Positions 48,851 through 61,614 of a stretch of 64,000 nt of DNA are shown here, in pieces (the stretch's first letter is position 1; each line of letters begins with the position of its first letter). The notes beneath the pieces were generated by a model. It worked only from the letters and a program-made list of their open reading frames with translations, searched no databases and was not told the DNA's origin. Location of the stretch: NCBI GenBank assembly GCA_037013495.1, contig CM072801.1, positions 29,376,001-29,440,000 of the forward strand, given 5' to 3'. The DNA comes from Hippophae tibetana (lineage: Eukaryota; Streptophyta; Magnoliopsida; Rosales; Elaeagnaceae). Position numbers and translations under genes: made by a program.

Positions 48851-50500
48851 GCACCACTACCTACTACATCATCATCCTCGATCTTCACAAAGTCCTCATT
48901 ATGGCCAAAAACATCATCCTTCCAATAAGAGATGACCACATTGTATTAGGAAATATGTTTTTTTGAGGAGGAAAGATAGACTTATAAAGAGGTGAGCTTA
49001 TCTGAACCTCCTCCTCACGGTCTAGAAACCATGAGCCCAAGCATCTAAGGCATCTTTCATATATCTAGTGGAGTTACAATACATAACAACACTATGGACC
49101 TTAATTGCCCTACCTTAATTATGAGAACCTGTATCGACTCCTAAGCTTAGTGTAGTTTCTCTAAAAGCTCAGCAGCCCATTCATTCTTCTATACCCAAGC
49201 GATTTGTTCCTCAATTAAGAGAGCATCTAATCAGTTAACTTCCTTCTCGGTTTCCTTCTAAGTTGTCACTGCCTTGGCCTATATCCTACCAACTACATAT
49301 GTTCCCAACCTAGAATCCTCATATTATATCTCTAACTCATAACATGTAGTCTTATAAGCATCCCTAACACTAAATACTATATGAAATGCCTTCACGGTAG
49401 TTTTCAAACACCTCTCTAAACCAATACACACCATATTGGCATGTTCTAGCTCCTCTATAAACTACCACGATATGCTCTACATAATGTATATATCTTCATC
49501 CTTAGGCCTGGAAAACTTTGTAATATTAGAGGATCCAAGCAAACTCACAGTATCCTAATTTAGGCCAATAGGCCCTGAAGCTATCTCATCCACTACTAGA
49601 TTAAATGGAATGTCAACGGATGTCAGGAGGACTCTACCCTTTTGAAGCATAGATCATCAATAGTTACTCTATAACTTTGGAATCTCTTCCTCTTGGTAGC
49701 CCCCAAACTCCAAACCATCCTAGTCTAAGTATAGGTCTCGTCTGAACTAGAGTATTTTAAGAAATGAATGGCCATCTTCTTCTTACTCTTTATCTCATAA
49801 GGATGTTTGGAAGTCATGCATGTGAGAGACAAAAATTTAGTACATTGACTCGATCACCAAGGACTAACAACATAAGAATAACGAACTACAAAATTCATAT
49901 ACTATCTAAGTCTTGAAGACTACCACTCTCTAGACTAACTGTCATTGGATCCAAGCGCTAATACAAGAAGATCATAAAGAGAATTAATGAAGTCCTCTTT
50001 CTTGGGAATGATATCACCTCGGACACTACCATTTCTATTAAATTGGGTAGGTGTAGGAGGATTTTTTAGAGATGGAATATTCAAATTTCCCACCACGATA
50101 AAAAGGGCATTGTTTCACCCATTATTGGTGTCTAATAACTTGTCATCAAAATACTGTTGTCATAGGGCTTGAAATAGAACCAACCCTTGCTACCCTATTG
50201 TAGGTACGAGTAGTCACAATACTGGAACTCCTCAATGATTAGTTCTCTACCGTGCTCATCCTAGATCATCCAATAACCTAGCAAAATCCTATAAAAGTTG
50301 GGCAAGAAAGTAAACCAAGAACTTTTGTACTATAAGAAAGAAGTCACAACCTAGTAAAAAAGTGATCATAAGATAAAGTAACTATATCAAAAAGAGGGTT
50401 TCTTCAAACTATGCCCAAAACCTAAGGTATCAAAGTGATAGACTTCAAAATACAAAACATCACCTTCATTGTATCTAGGTACTAATCTGTCATCTTAGAT
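48850..50500 (-). pseudogene. Antisense ORF (Transposase_28-like) of Tat-like element
   Basis: Tat-lineage Gypsy elements of plants often carry an additional ORF on the opposite strand between pol and the 3' LTR. The minus-strand translation of about 50330-49980 matches the family usually labelled putative gypsy-type transposon: an Asn-Phe-x-Arg-Ile-Leu-x-Gly-Tyr block, then Lys-Gly-Trp-Phe-Tyr-Phe-Lys-Pro, then a Pro-Thr-Pro-Thr segment. Below it, 49800-48850 is Ser/Lys/Glu-rich and may be the C-terminal part. Stops occur throughout. Its function in the element is unknown. Confidence 0.55.
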
Positions 50501-52149
50501 TTGCAATGGTTCATAGAAAAGAACTCAATATTGTCGCAATCAAGACCATTCCAATACGTGGGAATTCCAGTTGGGATGGCACCTATCATTATTGCTCAAA
50601 TACCTAACTTGTGTCAAATAAGCACCTAAATGATCCTCATGAATAGAACTAAAGGATTCATAACAACGAGATAGCCCAGACCAATCACCCAACATAACCC
50701 ATTCTCAACCACTACTAACCAGACCATGGCTAGCCTAGGTACCACTAGCCAGAGGAATACCGACTAGAGGATCGCTTGTCAGGACATCACTAGCCAGACC
50801 ATTGGTGGATGGATAGGTACCAACCACGATATTACAAACTAGGCCACCATCAACCAAGGATGGATTGGCTAGGACTTCACCATCCAAGGCTTCCCTATCC
50901 ATACCTCCATATGATCTCTACTCGGTTACCAATGTATTCTACTCATGCAAACCCTCGTCCATCTTAGTATGCACCCATGAAAGCCAAATCTAGCCCTAGG
51001 TATTTTTCAATGTGGCATTCATCATATCCTTCACAACAAAGTACAGTATGAGTATGGTGGACTGCAAAGTGTTTGTATGGTATGAAAATAATTATTCTAC
51101 ATTACATGCAACCTAATGGAAGAAAAACAAATGAAGAAAAATAAATAAGAATGTTACAACAAAACATCTTAAAGAATGCTCTCCTCTTCTCTTTCTCAAA
51201 ATGTGAGCTCGAAGGAATGAATTGTAATTGTGAGGAGCTTATATGTATAAAGGTTGAGATAAATATGTCAAAATTCCCCACGGGTTCAAATAACCATGGA
51301 TAATAACCAAACAAGTCAATTTTAGGTGGTAAATTTTAGTGTAATTTTTGAGTTCATTTATTCTTTTATTTAAAATTTTGAGTTTGGATTTGATTTCGAT
51401 AGGGTTAATTGACCCCGGTATCCAAAATTATAAATTATATTTATTAAATATTATATTTTTTATACATGTAGATATAAAAACACTTATAGTCTAATATCTA
51501 TGTAGAAAAATAAAATCAAATATATTAAGAATAAATAACATATTATTATTTTTAATTGTAAACATTTTTTAATAAAACTTTTATTTTTTTAAAAAAATTA
51601 AATTAAAAAGATATTAAAATTCAGTTTTTGGAGCTTTAATGGGTAACCATTACTTGATGATTTCCCATATTTATACTCGCTGGTTTCGACTTCAATTAAT
51701 ATTTCAATTTTGGTTTTGCATAAAAAACCCTCTGATCTTATTTCACATCGTTGACATTCCTAGGTAGAGAAATGATCTCATCCATCCCTCATTGACCACA
51801 TCCAAGAGCCATATTTTCTTGGCCAAGCTTAAGGGCTCCAAACCAATGATTCCATTTGAATCTCCCTTCAAAAAGAGGGAAGGGTTGACTTCACAAGTGC
51901 CGATTGGAAATCCAAAAATACAACCACTAATAGGAAATCCAAAAATACATAGCGATAGGAAACCTCCGTGCACATTTTGAACTATTGGACATGGCACAAA
52001 ATCCCTTTCCTAGAAAGGTAAAGTAGCACACAAACTTTTGTCCAACGTTGCTAGTATGGTTGAAAGAGTCACGAGTCCAGATACCAACAAGAATTACAAT
52101 TAGACCTTCTCGTCCATTTGATCAAAGCCCTATAAGTTTGGGTGGATGA
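50501..52149. mobile_element. 3' non-coding interior of Tat-like element
   Basis: No domain was recognised. Degenerate repeats of the type actagccagaccat occur at 50680-50880. A triplicated gattggaaatccaaaaatac-type unit lies at 51900-51965. A purine-containing tract precedes the LTR at 52150. Confidence 0.5.
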
Positions 52150-52680
52150 TGTTGGTATAATTTAAGAAATTACACGTGGCAAGCAAGGAGTGATCCTAGT
52201 CAACAAAAAATAGTATGAACCAAGCTCAGTAAGCATTGAGTCATCAGATAAACATGATTACAAGATAATCTCAATAAAATATAAAGTACCAATAATTATC
52301 CCTTAAATGTCATAAAGAGATAATTATGAATAAAAGTCAACGATTCTACAACAAGTCTATCTATATGTGTAAAGAATATATTTCATATTAATTATTCTTC
52401 CTATATATGTACATAAAATCATAAAAAACTTAATTAAAAGTAACTTTGAATATAACTATTATCACATAACATAGAATTACTGTCAAGAATTATCTTTCCT
52501 CTTAATCATAGAGTGAGATTTAGATCTCTTCTAACTTCATTATCTCGTTATTGACTTAAGCATCAAATCGTCAAAGATCATCATCCCACCGTAGTTTGAG
52601 ATCCTAACAATTTATTTTATCTTGCATATCCAATAAGGATATTTATACATAGTAATATTTTTTTAATTGAGGATTAACTA
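52150..52680 (+). mobile_element. 3' LTR of Tat-like Gypsy element
   Basis: Starts TGTTGGTATAATT and ends ggattaacta; its right half matches 44650-44927. No convincing target duplication was found, since the 5' LTR has lost its left end. Confidence 0.7.
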
Positions 52681-54579
52681 GTAGAACTTTTTATATAAAT
52701 GCCCATCCTGAATTTTGCAAAACTTAACTCTATCTTATGAGTTTTCTTTATTTTTAATAAAACTACCCAAGGTCCTAATTAATGTTTACAGGCTGAAAAC
52801 CCGCAAAAATGGTATGAAATGCTCCATCTTTATCCCCTTCTAACAAAACGTTTTTCTACTACTAATTAAAGCTTATTTCATTTCATATTATCTTCTAATT
52901 TCTTACCACTTTTAGCATTCTAACATGAGGGGCGGTTCAAATGGTCCAGAGAGGACTAAGATGAAGGTTAAAATTAAGACATTAAATATTTTTCATATTA
53001 AAATAATTTAAATAAAAAATTTTACTTTTATTTTTAACAATTTATTTAGGCATTACTACAAATAATATGTATACAATTTTAGTTAAGTACCATGGAGAAG
53101 CTCATACACTTAATATATAAAATTAAATAAATATAAAAAAAATATAGAGTTAGATAATTATTGATATTATATTTTTAGGTCAAAATATAAAAAATAAAAT
53201 AAAATTAGTATAAAAAGTGGTATTTTTTTAAAATATTAATAATAAATTAGAAATTTAAATAAAATTGAAAAAAATAAAGATGAATAAGTAGAGATATTTA
53301 ATTGAGTTTTGTTATAAAGTAATATGATAAACAAATCTTATAAAACAAATTTACAATTTTCTTTTAAATATATCATATATAAGATTTAACAATGTATTAA
53401 TAATGGTTTTTGGTAAAACTTTAAAGTAAAATGAAAGATTTAAAATTATATGCATATTTATTTCTAAACAAACAAATACGTCTATATATAAAACAAAATT
53501 TGAATGTTAAAATAGACGCTTTTAAATAATAATTAGGAGTTCTATTTCCTTACTTCATGTTGTTTATTCAAAATAATAATAATAATTTTGAATTCTTATT
53601 TTTTAACTATTTCAACTAGTTAAGAAAAAAAAGAGATGATATTAAAAAATAATTAAAGAGAAAAAAAATTCCATAAAATTTATAATTCAAAGTATTAAAT
53701 TGTTCCACATACAATTTTTGTTTTTTATTACTTAAGAAAACTTAGAGTTAAATAGTCTTTTTAGCTAATTAATAAAATGTAAAATAACATTGAATTAAAT
53801 ACATAATTTTTTATTTTAATATCTTTTAAATGTGTTGCTACAAAATATATATATATAATAGATGTTGACAAAACGTTGAGGCCTCTATCAGACCGAGTAC
53901 TAAGACAACTGCATTATCCATCTAAATGACGAGTTATCCTTGGATCTACTGTAAAGCTAAAGGGTTTTTTCTTCTTGTCTATCCAATATAACTACGTTTT
54001 CTTTCATATAATTAATAGTTGAATTTGTATTATATGAACAATATTATAGATGAATTATATATGAGAATTAACAAATTTTGTATGATAAATCATTATTATT
54101 TCTTATTACCTAATTGACTTACTTTTAAATCTTTCTTGCACTTTTTGACATGAATAATGAATAGTAGCAATTATCAATATTCTTTATTCTCTATGGTATA
54201 TATTTAAAACCATATTATAATTTTAAGACTTCAAAATAAATACTTAAACCTAGAGATATTAGGTAAGTGATTGAAACTTAAAATCTTAAAAATTAGAGAT
54301 TATCAATAAATCAAATTAGAAACATTCGGAACTATAATACATTAGTTAAAGAAAAAAGATTAAAAACAAACCCAACAGTAAAAAAAAGAGGAATTTGTTT
54401 TCCATAAACTATTTGACCAAATCCAAACTATACAAAAAAATGTTTCAAGTTTGATTTTTTTTTTCAAATTTATTAGTTTGAGTTTATTCTAATTTTTCAA
54501 GAACCAATTATATTGGTTTTGCTCCAACTTTAGTTTACCCATATATGCACACCTCTACGTGCAACACACATATTAAATC
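52681..54579. other. AT-rich spacer, no gene seen
   Basis: Very AT-rich, with a short (AT)n at about 53848. Nothing recognisable on either strand. Confidence 0.5.
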
Positions 54580-55977
54580 TCGTAAGTCTTATTGTTTTCA
54601 ATGTCTATGGGTTGGCTTCTCACCTAAAAAACACGGTATATGTTTATTTTTACTCAATTTTCTATCTTCTTATGTGTAAGGTTGTTAGTGCAGATTAGTA
54701 GTGCACATATGCACATAGTTTTTGCACACACCATAAGGTTGATTTTCATAGTGTGCTTGTTAGGTTGAGTGCTCGCCAATGTTATGCTTGTGTTTTTGTT
54801 TCATTTTGAGTACAGTTATTTATCAAAATCACTTGGTAATTTTGGAAACCAAAAATGAGAATTTTTAGCACCTCGTCACATCCCTCACTACCAACCCTAG
54901 ACACCACCCTTGGCGAGATAGATGGTGAGGTTCATGGCAAGGTGGTTGGTAAGGTAACTGATCAAGTTCTATAAATACCCATTTATCTTGTTTTAATATC
55001 CAAAAAAATATAATAGGACTTGGTCAAATTGACATCTTGATTTTTTATTTTCGAATTATTAATACCTTGTGTGTTATTTGGTATTAATGAGTTGTGACTA
55101 TGAGAGCAATGTTTCGAGGGGTAGATGCCCTCGTCCCACTTTTCTTCTTATGTGAAAACTTCATTGTGAGAGTAAATTGAGTTAAATTCTTTGAGTTTTT
55201 ACATCTTAGACTGTGTGTCCCTTGATGGGTTATGGTGGATTATGTGTTCCATAGAGATGGTTGGATGTTAGTGATTAAGAGTGGTCCTCATAGTTCACAT
55301 TATTAGCTTGTGATTTCTAATCAAACCACATTGGGTGGTGTTGGCTTTAAAGGTAATTAGGGCCTGTGTGTTGAAGGAGGTCAGTGTAGAAGCAACAAGA
55401 AAGAGTAGCAATAAGAAGTTTGGACAAAGGTCCCAATTGATGATAAAGATATTGGTGGTTTTATTTATATCAAAGTTATAGTAGTTTTATTATTTAGGGG
55501 ATTATTTGCTGCTGAGTGGTTATCTTAAGAAACCCCAAGATGTTACCACATAGATAAGGTCTCTATGTGGGTTTACCTCGTTATATGTGGTATTGTGCAT
55601 GTTCTAATGTGTAGATAGTATAATTAGAGTTTAAATGGTGTATGTTTCTATATATTGAAAGTTATACTCTAATTAGAAGCTTTTATTATTTATTGTCAAC
55701 TTTCTGACTATTGAATATTACTTCTGTTGTATATGTCCTTCTGTGATTATTTATTAGGAGTTTATCTCTCTATTGTTTGTCTGTTTGGGTTGAATCCTTA
55801 AAGAGTGAGTATCTTTTTAATCTGATATTTATTGGAACTTGGACTCCTTCTTTGTAGTCATACATGATTGGATTATGTGTTAGTATAATCTATCTTTTAT
55901 CTTCATGCAAGTTTGGTGTGATCTCTAAGGATTCAGTATCTCTCTACCCTAGAAGTGTACCAGGTATCAAACTATTT
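54580..55977 (+). mobile_element. 5' LTR of SIRE-like Copia element B
   Basis: The reverse-oriented relative of the LTR at 2472-3651. It starts cgtaagtcttattg (TG changed to CG when compared with tgtaagtcatgttatt at 58777) and ends near gtaccaggtatcaaactattt. It carries ttctataaatacccat, a TATA-like site, at about 54969, and the cctcg/gcgagg-type short repeats upstream of it (54890-54960). Confidence 0.75.
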
Positions 55978-58761
55978 ATTATGGTTTTCTCTATATGTTT
56001 GATTTCATGCTATTAGAATATAATCATCATTTACCAAATATGTTCCCATATATGAGGTCTTGAAATGATTGAAAATCGTTTTAGCTTTTGGTATGTATGT
56101 TTGTATCACAAGCTCTATATTGTTTGTCATGCATGCATATTGCTAGCCTGGACAGGAGTTTATGAAGCACACCATCACTAATGTGTCTTCTATAGATTGT
56201 TGTTTTTGTATATGTTGAGTGTTTAGCTATATGTTGAATTAGGCATGTAGTTTTGTACTCTTACTATGTAATTTTCTTAATTCACGTTTGTGAGGCCTGT
56301 TTGGCAGAATTGGTACATAGCTCATAAAAAATATTCATAGGTTGACATTTTCACCTCCCATCTAGGTCTCAATTACATATTTGAATCAGAAAAATAATTT
56401 ACCTTCGTTCAATTATTCCTATGTATGAGAATCTTCAATTAGTATCAGAAGGGGTCACCCCTATTTAGGCTTAATTGTCTAGGTGCTCATACACATACCT
56501 TGGATCTTTGTGCCTTCTATCTCCAATAGAGTGGGAAATTGTGGTTCTTTGAGGTTGTTCATCTCCATGAACTTTTTTTCTTTGCATGTTCCATGTTTTC
56601 TTGTTCATCCATATCTCTTTCTCACTACTTCTTGTATTACACAGTATGTTAATTGTCATATTTATTTCTATGCCTAATTTTTTGATCTTTTACTAGCTTT
56701 CTCCTCTACTTCTTTCCTTAGCATGCTCTTTATGTATGTATTCTTTACTCACTACTTGCTTCTTCTGCTATGGTTGTTTACATAAGTAACACACCAAATG
56801 TTTTCATCATGTAGTATCAATTATAAGATCTTTCTTCTTGAAATCTTGTCTTTCATATGCCTTATCATGTTGATTGCATCTCTTCTATACTACTAGGTTG
56901 TTCTTTCTTGTACCTAGTATGTTGAGCATTGGTTCACTATTTGTCTCATATTGATTATTTCCCTTTATTTTCCATATCTTCTTTTGCTTGTGCTTTAGAT
57001 GTCATTTTGGAGAAATCTATCGTGTGTTACAAGCTTGTGTACATGAGAGCATCTTCTTCTCTTTTCTCTATACTGTGTGTGTTTGGGTTTGCCTCTTGCA
57101 TCTGTATGTCATATAGATTATTTACATTCCTTTAGAACTCTTGACTTACATGCATTATTGTGTCTAAACTTTTATATTTAACTGAAATTCTTGGTGTTTA
57201 GGGTGTTCTCCTTGTCTAAGCATATCACTTGCTTCTGTGTTGGAACCTAAGCTTTTCTCACATGCTTAGATGTTTTAGCAACATCCCTTATTTCTTTTCT
57301 CACTTGAGAGTGTATCTTGACATCACTTTCTATGAATTGTGCATAAATATGATTATTGATATGACTTTTTGCATGCATTGTTTACATTCTCTTGCTTCAC
57401 ATGTCTTCTTATGTGTTTACCTAATTCCTTATTATAGTGAGTTATTGCACTTTTCTTGCATGTAGTTAATAGCCTAGTATATATTGTTGGAATGCATGTC
57501 ATATGTTTTCTTTGGTAGACTAAGATGTCCTTCCATATGTATATACATAGTATGGGGTAAGGTTGCACGATTGAATACATCCAAGTGTTGTTGACGGAAG
57601 ACTGTTGAATCATTAGGAGTGTGTCAACTAGGAAAATAGTTAGACTCCTAGCCAACTTCTTTTTAGGTTTGCTGATACATTTATGTGACATTGATAGTTA
57701 GGGGAAGATAGTTGAGTCACTAGGATTATGTCAACTTGGAAGATAGTTAGACTCATAATCAACATCTTCTTACAATGTCATTGACACATCTATGTGGCAT
57801 TAGTGCTCCACTGCTCATCTTGTCGATGTGTTGTAAGCACATTATAAAGCCCTTAATACCTTTCCACAACACATATAAATAGAGTTATCTATGCTCGATA
57901 ATGCATTTGGGAGATGTTTTCTGTCAACACCTCTCTTAGTTTGTTTGTATATTTAGTTTCTTGCTTGTTACATGCTTTTAACTTGCTATTATCTCGATAT
58001 TATTCTTTGTATTTTTCGCATAACTACATGTGTTGCTCCTTATTGTGTTTTCTCTTATCTTATCTACTATGGTGCATGAGTGCTAGGATTATTGCATTTT
58101 TGTTTTACTTCTCTCCTTTATATAGAGGTGTGATATGTTGCATACCTTGTATGTGTGCTTACTTTAACTTTCCATTTCAAAAAGGTAAAAAATTGGGATA
58201 CATTTGTGTTTGTCTATGCATTGTATTTATCTGTTAACATGCTAATTGTTGCATGGGATAGTGAGTGTAGTTTGCACTACATTATGGTTATCTGATATGC
58301 ATACACTTAGGGGGAGTGTTGCATACATTCAATGGAGTTTGCATATTTATGTTGCATGTAGATTGTGTTTGTTTGTACTACATGTTGATTATGCTTAGCC
58401 TATCGATGTGTACCTATGTATAGGTAGCACGATAGTATTTGATAGACTACACATTATTTATGCATGATACGTTCATTGGGTATGTGTTTGTTTCATGTGT
58501 ATAGATTGAATTCTTCTAGCTTTATATGTGTTGTGTTGTGGTGCTAAGATCCTCATATTTCAGAGTGATAGAATGGATGAGTTGTTACATAAAGATGGAT
58601 GGAGTGCATAAGTTAGATGCAGTTGATATAGGTGTGTTTTTCAAGTTTGGGTGTGCGTCGATGTTTTGTTCATATGAATAAACATCTTTAGGTCATCTTC
58701 ATAATCATTTCATGACATATGTGAGCATGTATTTATTTATGTAGTGTTTTGACACGTAAAG
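55978..58761 (+). mobile_element. Interior of SIRE-like element B, non-coding
   Basis: A PBS-like aattagtatcagaag is at 56436-56450, displaced about 455 bp from the LTR end, so an insertion or duplication separates them. From about 56690 to 58760 the sequence resembles the non-coding interior of element A (8598-10960 and 3667-4460). No gag, protease, integrase or RT motif is visible. The open frames at 56929-57135, 57229-57465 and 57914-58237 have no known domain. Confidence 0.6.
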
Positions 58762-58776
58762 CCAAAGGGGGAGAAT
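58762..58776 (+). other. Polypurine tract of SIRE-like element B
   Basis: gccaaagggggagaa directly precedes the 3' LTR start TGTAAGTC. Confidence 0.85.
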
Positions 58777-59345
58777 GTAAGTCATGTTATTCTTAGTGTC
58801 TATATATTGGTTTCCCATGTACAATACACGATGTCTCTTTATTTTTACTCAATGTTTTGTCTTCTTCTATGTAAGGCTGAATACTAGGGATCATTAATGC
58901 ATACATGTACATAGTTAGGTATACTTTGTATACGAGTATGTTTACACACACCATGGGCTTGGTTTTCGTAGTATGCTTTCTAGGTTAAGTATTGTGATTT
59001 TCAACGAGTGAGCATGCAAGGGAGTCAATGTTGTCACTCATGTTCTCATTTCATTTCGGGTATAAGTATTTATGAAAATTACTTAGTAATTTTGGAAACA
59101 AAAAAATGATATTTTTTGGCACCTCACCACCATCCTTTGCGATGCGATTGGCGAGATCCATGGTAAGGTGGTTAGCGAGGTAACCAATCGAGCTCTATAA
59201 ATATCCTTATTTCTCTTGTTTTACTATCCAAAAAATATGTAATGGAACTCTATCAAATTAACATCTTGATTTTTTGTTTCTGAATCACTAATACCTTGTT
59301 TGGTATTAGTGATTCGTGATTGTATGAGTTGTGTGTCGACGGGTA
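58777..59345 (+). mobile_element. 3' LTR of SIRE-like element B, truncated
   Basis: Matches the first 40 percent of the 5' LTR (54580-55120), including the TATA-like ctctataaatatcc (about 59191) and the taataccttgt block near 59290. It stops where Copia C begins; the rest was not found. Confidence 0.75.
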
Positions 59346-61347
59346 GAAATGGAGGATGGTGTTTTATTTAGAGCCCAAAACACAACACCCAATTTCATTC
59401 ATAATCAATGTAGGACTTTTTCAATTTGCTCACTAAGGAACTATACAACAAATCTCTATCTTAACGACTTAATGATTCTTAAATGATTTCTTCAATCTCT
59501 AGATCACTGATACCATTGTCAATTCAAATTTACAGGATGTTAATCAAGTCTAGACAATATTTAAACTTGATTGTTGTTAACACCTTGGTCATCATATCTG
59601 TGAGATTTTCTATATTGACCTTCTGAACTAATACTCCACCATCTTCAATAATCTCTCACACGCAATGGTAATGAACGTCAATGTGTTTTGTACGTGTATG
59701 GTAGACTTGGTTCTTTGCTAAATGAATAGCACTCTGGCTGTCACAAAACACCTTAATATATTTTTGACCAACTCTCAAGTCTTAGGCAAATCTCGTAACC
59801 AAATAGCTTCTTTCACAACCTCTGTAACTGTCATATACTATGCCTCTATAGTAAATAAAGAAAATGTGGATTGCAAGGTAGACTTCCAACTGACCGATAC
59901 TCTAGCAAGAGTAAACACATAACCAATAGTTGACTGACGCTTATTTAAATCTCTTGCATAGTCAGAATCACAATATCTGACTGCATATTGATCAATAATA
60001 TTATTCTACTGAAATACTAAACCAAAATCTACAATATTTAAAATATACCTCCATTTCATACCCAATTGATGTCTTTTACTAGGATCATACATGTACCTAC
60101 TTACAACATCAACCGCATGTGAAATGTTAGGTCTCCTACACACCATTGCATACATCAAGCTACCAACCGCATTTGCATACGTACATTTTCCATATATTAT
60201 CATTCTGCATCATTCTTAGAAATAATTGAGCACTAAACTTAAAATGAGGAACAAGTGGAATACTTACAGGTTTTGTCTGTTCATTCATACCAAAATATTG
60301 TAATATCTTCTTCAAATATTGCTTGTGAGTTAAACTAAGCTTACCCTTCTTCCTATCTCTACTTATCTCCATGCCAAGAATCTTCTTGACTTTTCATAGA
60401 TCTTTCATCTCAAACTTCTATCTTAATTGAGTCTTTAACTTCTCAATTTTTGCTCGACTCTTCAATGTAATCAACATATGATCGACATACATTAAGAGAT
60501 AGATGAAAGACTTATCTTGTAGTTTGTGAAAATACACACAATGATCATTTGTACTTCTAATATACTTCTGCGACAACATAAACTAATCAAATCGTTTGTA
60601 CCACTATCTCAAAAACTACTTCAATCCATACAACGATTTGTTCATCTTGCAAACTCAATTCTCTTTTTCAATGGCGATGTCTAGACCTTGTTAAAACAAA
60701 ACATCTAGAACTTTGCCTTGCCACATGTCGAAACGATCGATTCCATCAAACCTTGCATTCATCACAATTGTTTTGCTTGACGTGAATACCTGGCCTTTAT
60801 TTTTGAGATTTTTCTTCCATCATTTCTTCAAATTATAACAACTAACAACTATATTTCAATAGCAAACAAACGAAATATAAACAAATATCTAAGTAGAAAC
60901 CTTCAACTTTAATACCAATTGTTGAGAAAATCGAATATATTTTTTCAATTCTAAATAATTATTATTCACTTATGATTTAAATGAATAAAACTTAAATTAA
61001 CCCGACAAAATGATACTATTAAAAACATAATGCTAAAAAAACTAAATCAAATATTAAAATAAAAAAAATAAAAACATCATAAATTTAACGAAATTCGGTA
61101 TAAATATTACCTATATCCACAGATGTTGTTGACTAATTCTACTGTTTTCAAATAAATTAACTCCAAAATTATAACTAATTAGACAAAATCGAACTAATAA
61201 ATTATACTTAGAAATGAGAGAAAGATTTACAAATTTTGTGATATTTTAGAAGTGGAGGGGGCTTTACTTATAGTCCAAAATACAACATCCACCTTCATTC
61301 TTAATCAATGTGAAACTTTTTCAATTTATTCACTGAGCTATACAACA
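59345..61347 (-). mobile_element. Tork-like Copia C, internal-deletion derivative
   Basis: 5' LTR 61347-60920 (428 bp, starts TGTTGTATAG, ends CAACA on the minus strand). Primer-binding site caattggtattaaagtt at 60919-60903. A gag N-terminal segment (60762-60665) is joined directly to the RT C-terminal half. RT reads a Leu-Tyr-Gly-Leu-Lys block (about 60635), a YVDH box at 60489-60478 where YVDD is expected, and conserved blocks at 60372-60006 that closely resemble Tork/Tnt1 elements. RNase H follows (about 59960-59560). Only the first 105 bp of the 3' LTR (59450-59345) remain. Several stops and a frameshift are present. Confidence 0.8.
60903..60919 (-). other. Primer-binding site of Copia C
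   Basis: The minus strand reads caattggtattaaagtt next to the LTR end, an altered tggtatcagagc-type site. Confidence 0.65.
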
Positions 61348-61614
61348 ATTTGTATTCATGCATAGCCTGCAAAATTATCTTCACATAGCATATATAGACT
61401 ATAAACCAACAAGTCTACATAAAATATGTTCACAAACATGCCACATACTGGGTGGCACCCTCCATGCTAATCTTTGTAAATGAATATTAACAATCTAATG
61501 AAAAGCAATATTTGCCACTAAAGACCTGTATTTTCCTATTTCGTATAAAAGGAATATGTATAGAAACGCGAAATAACGAGAATATATCACAATATGAACG
61601 TAAACTATTGTTAT
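61348..61614 (-). other. Probable 3' UTR and downstream flank of the SAC gene
   Basis: 267 bases between the SAC stop codon and Copia C with no coding signal. Copia C therefore lies very close to, or just past, the end of the host transcript. Confidence 0.45.

Noticed and set aside
51743..51997. Overlapping frames on both strands with a short repeated peptide
   Set aside because: They arise from a triplicated DNA unit inside the Tat-like element; no domain and no independent support.
59722..59922. Plus-strand 66-residue frame
   Set aside because: The reverse strand is the RNase H region of Copia C.
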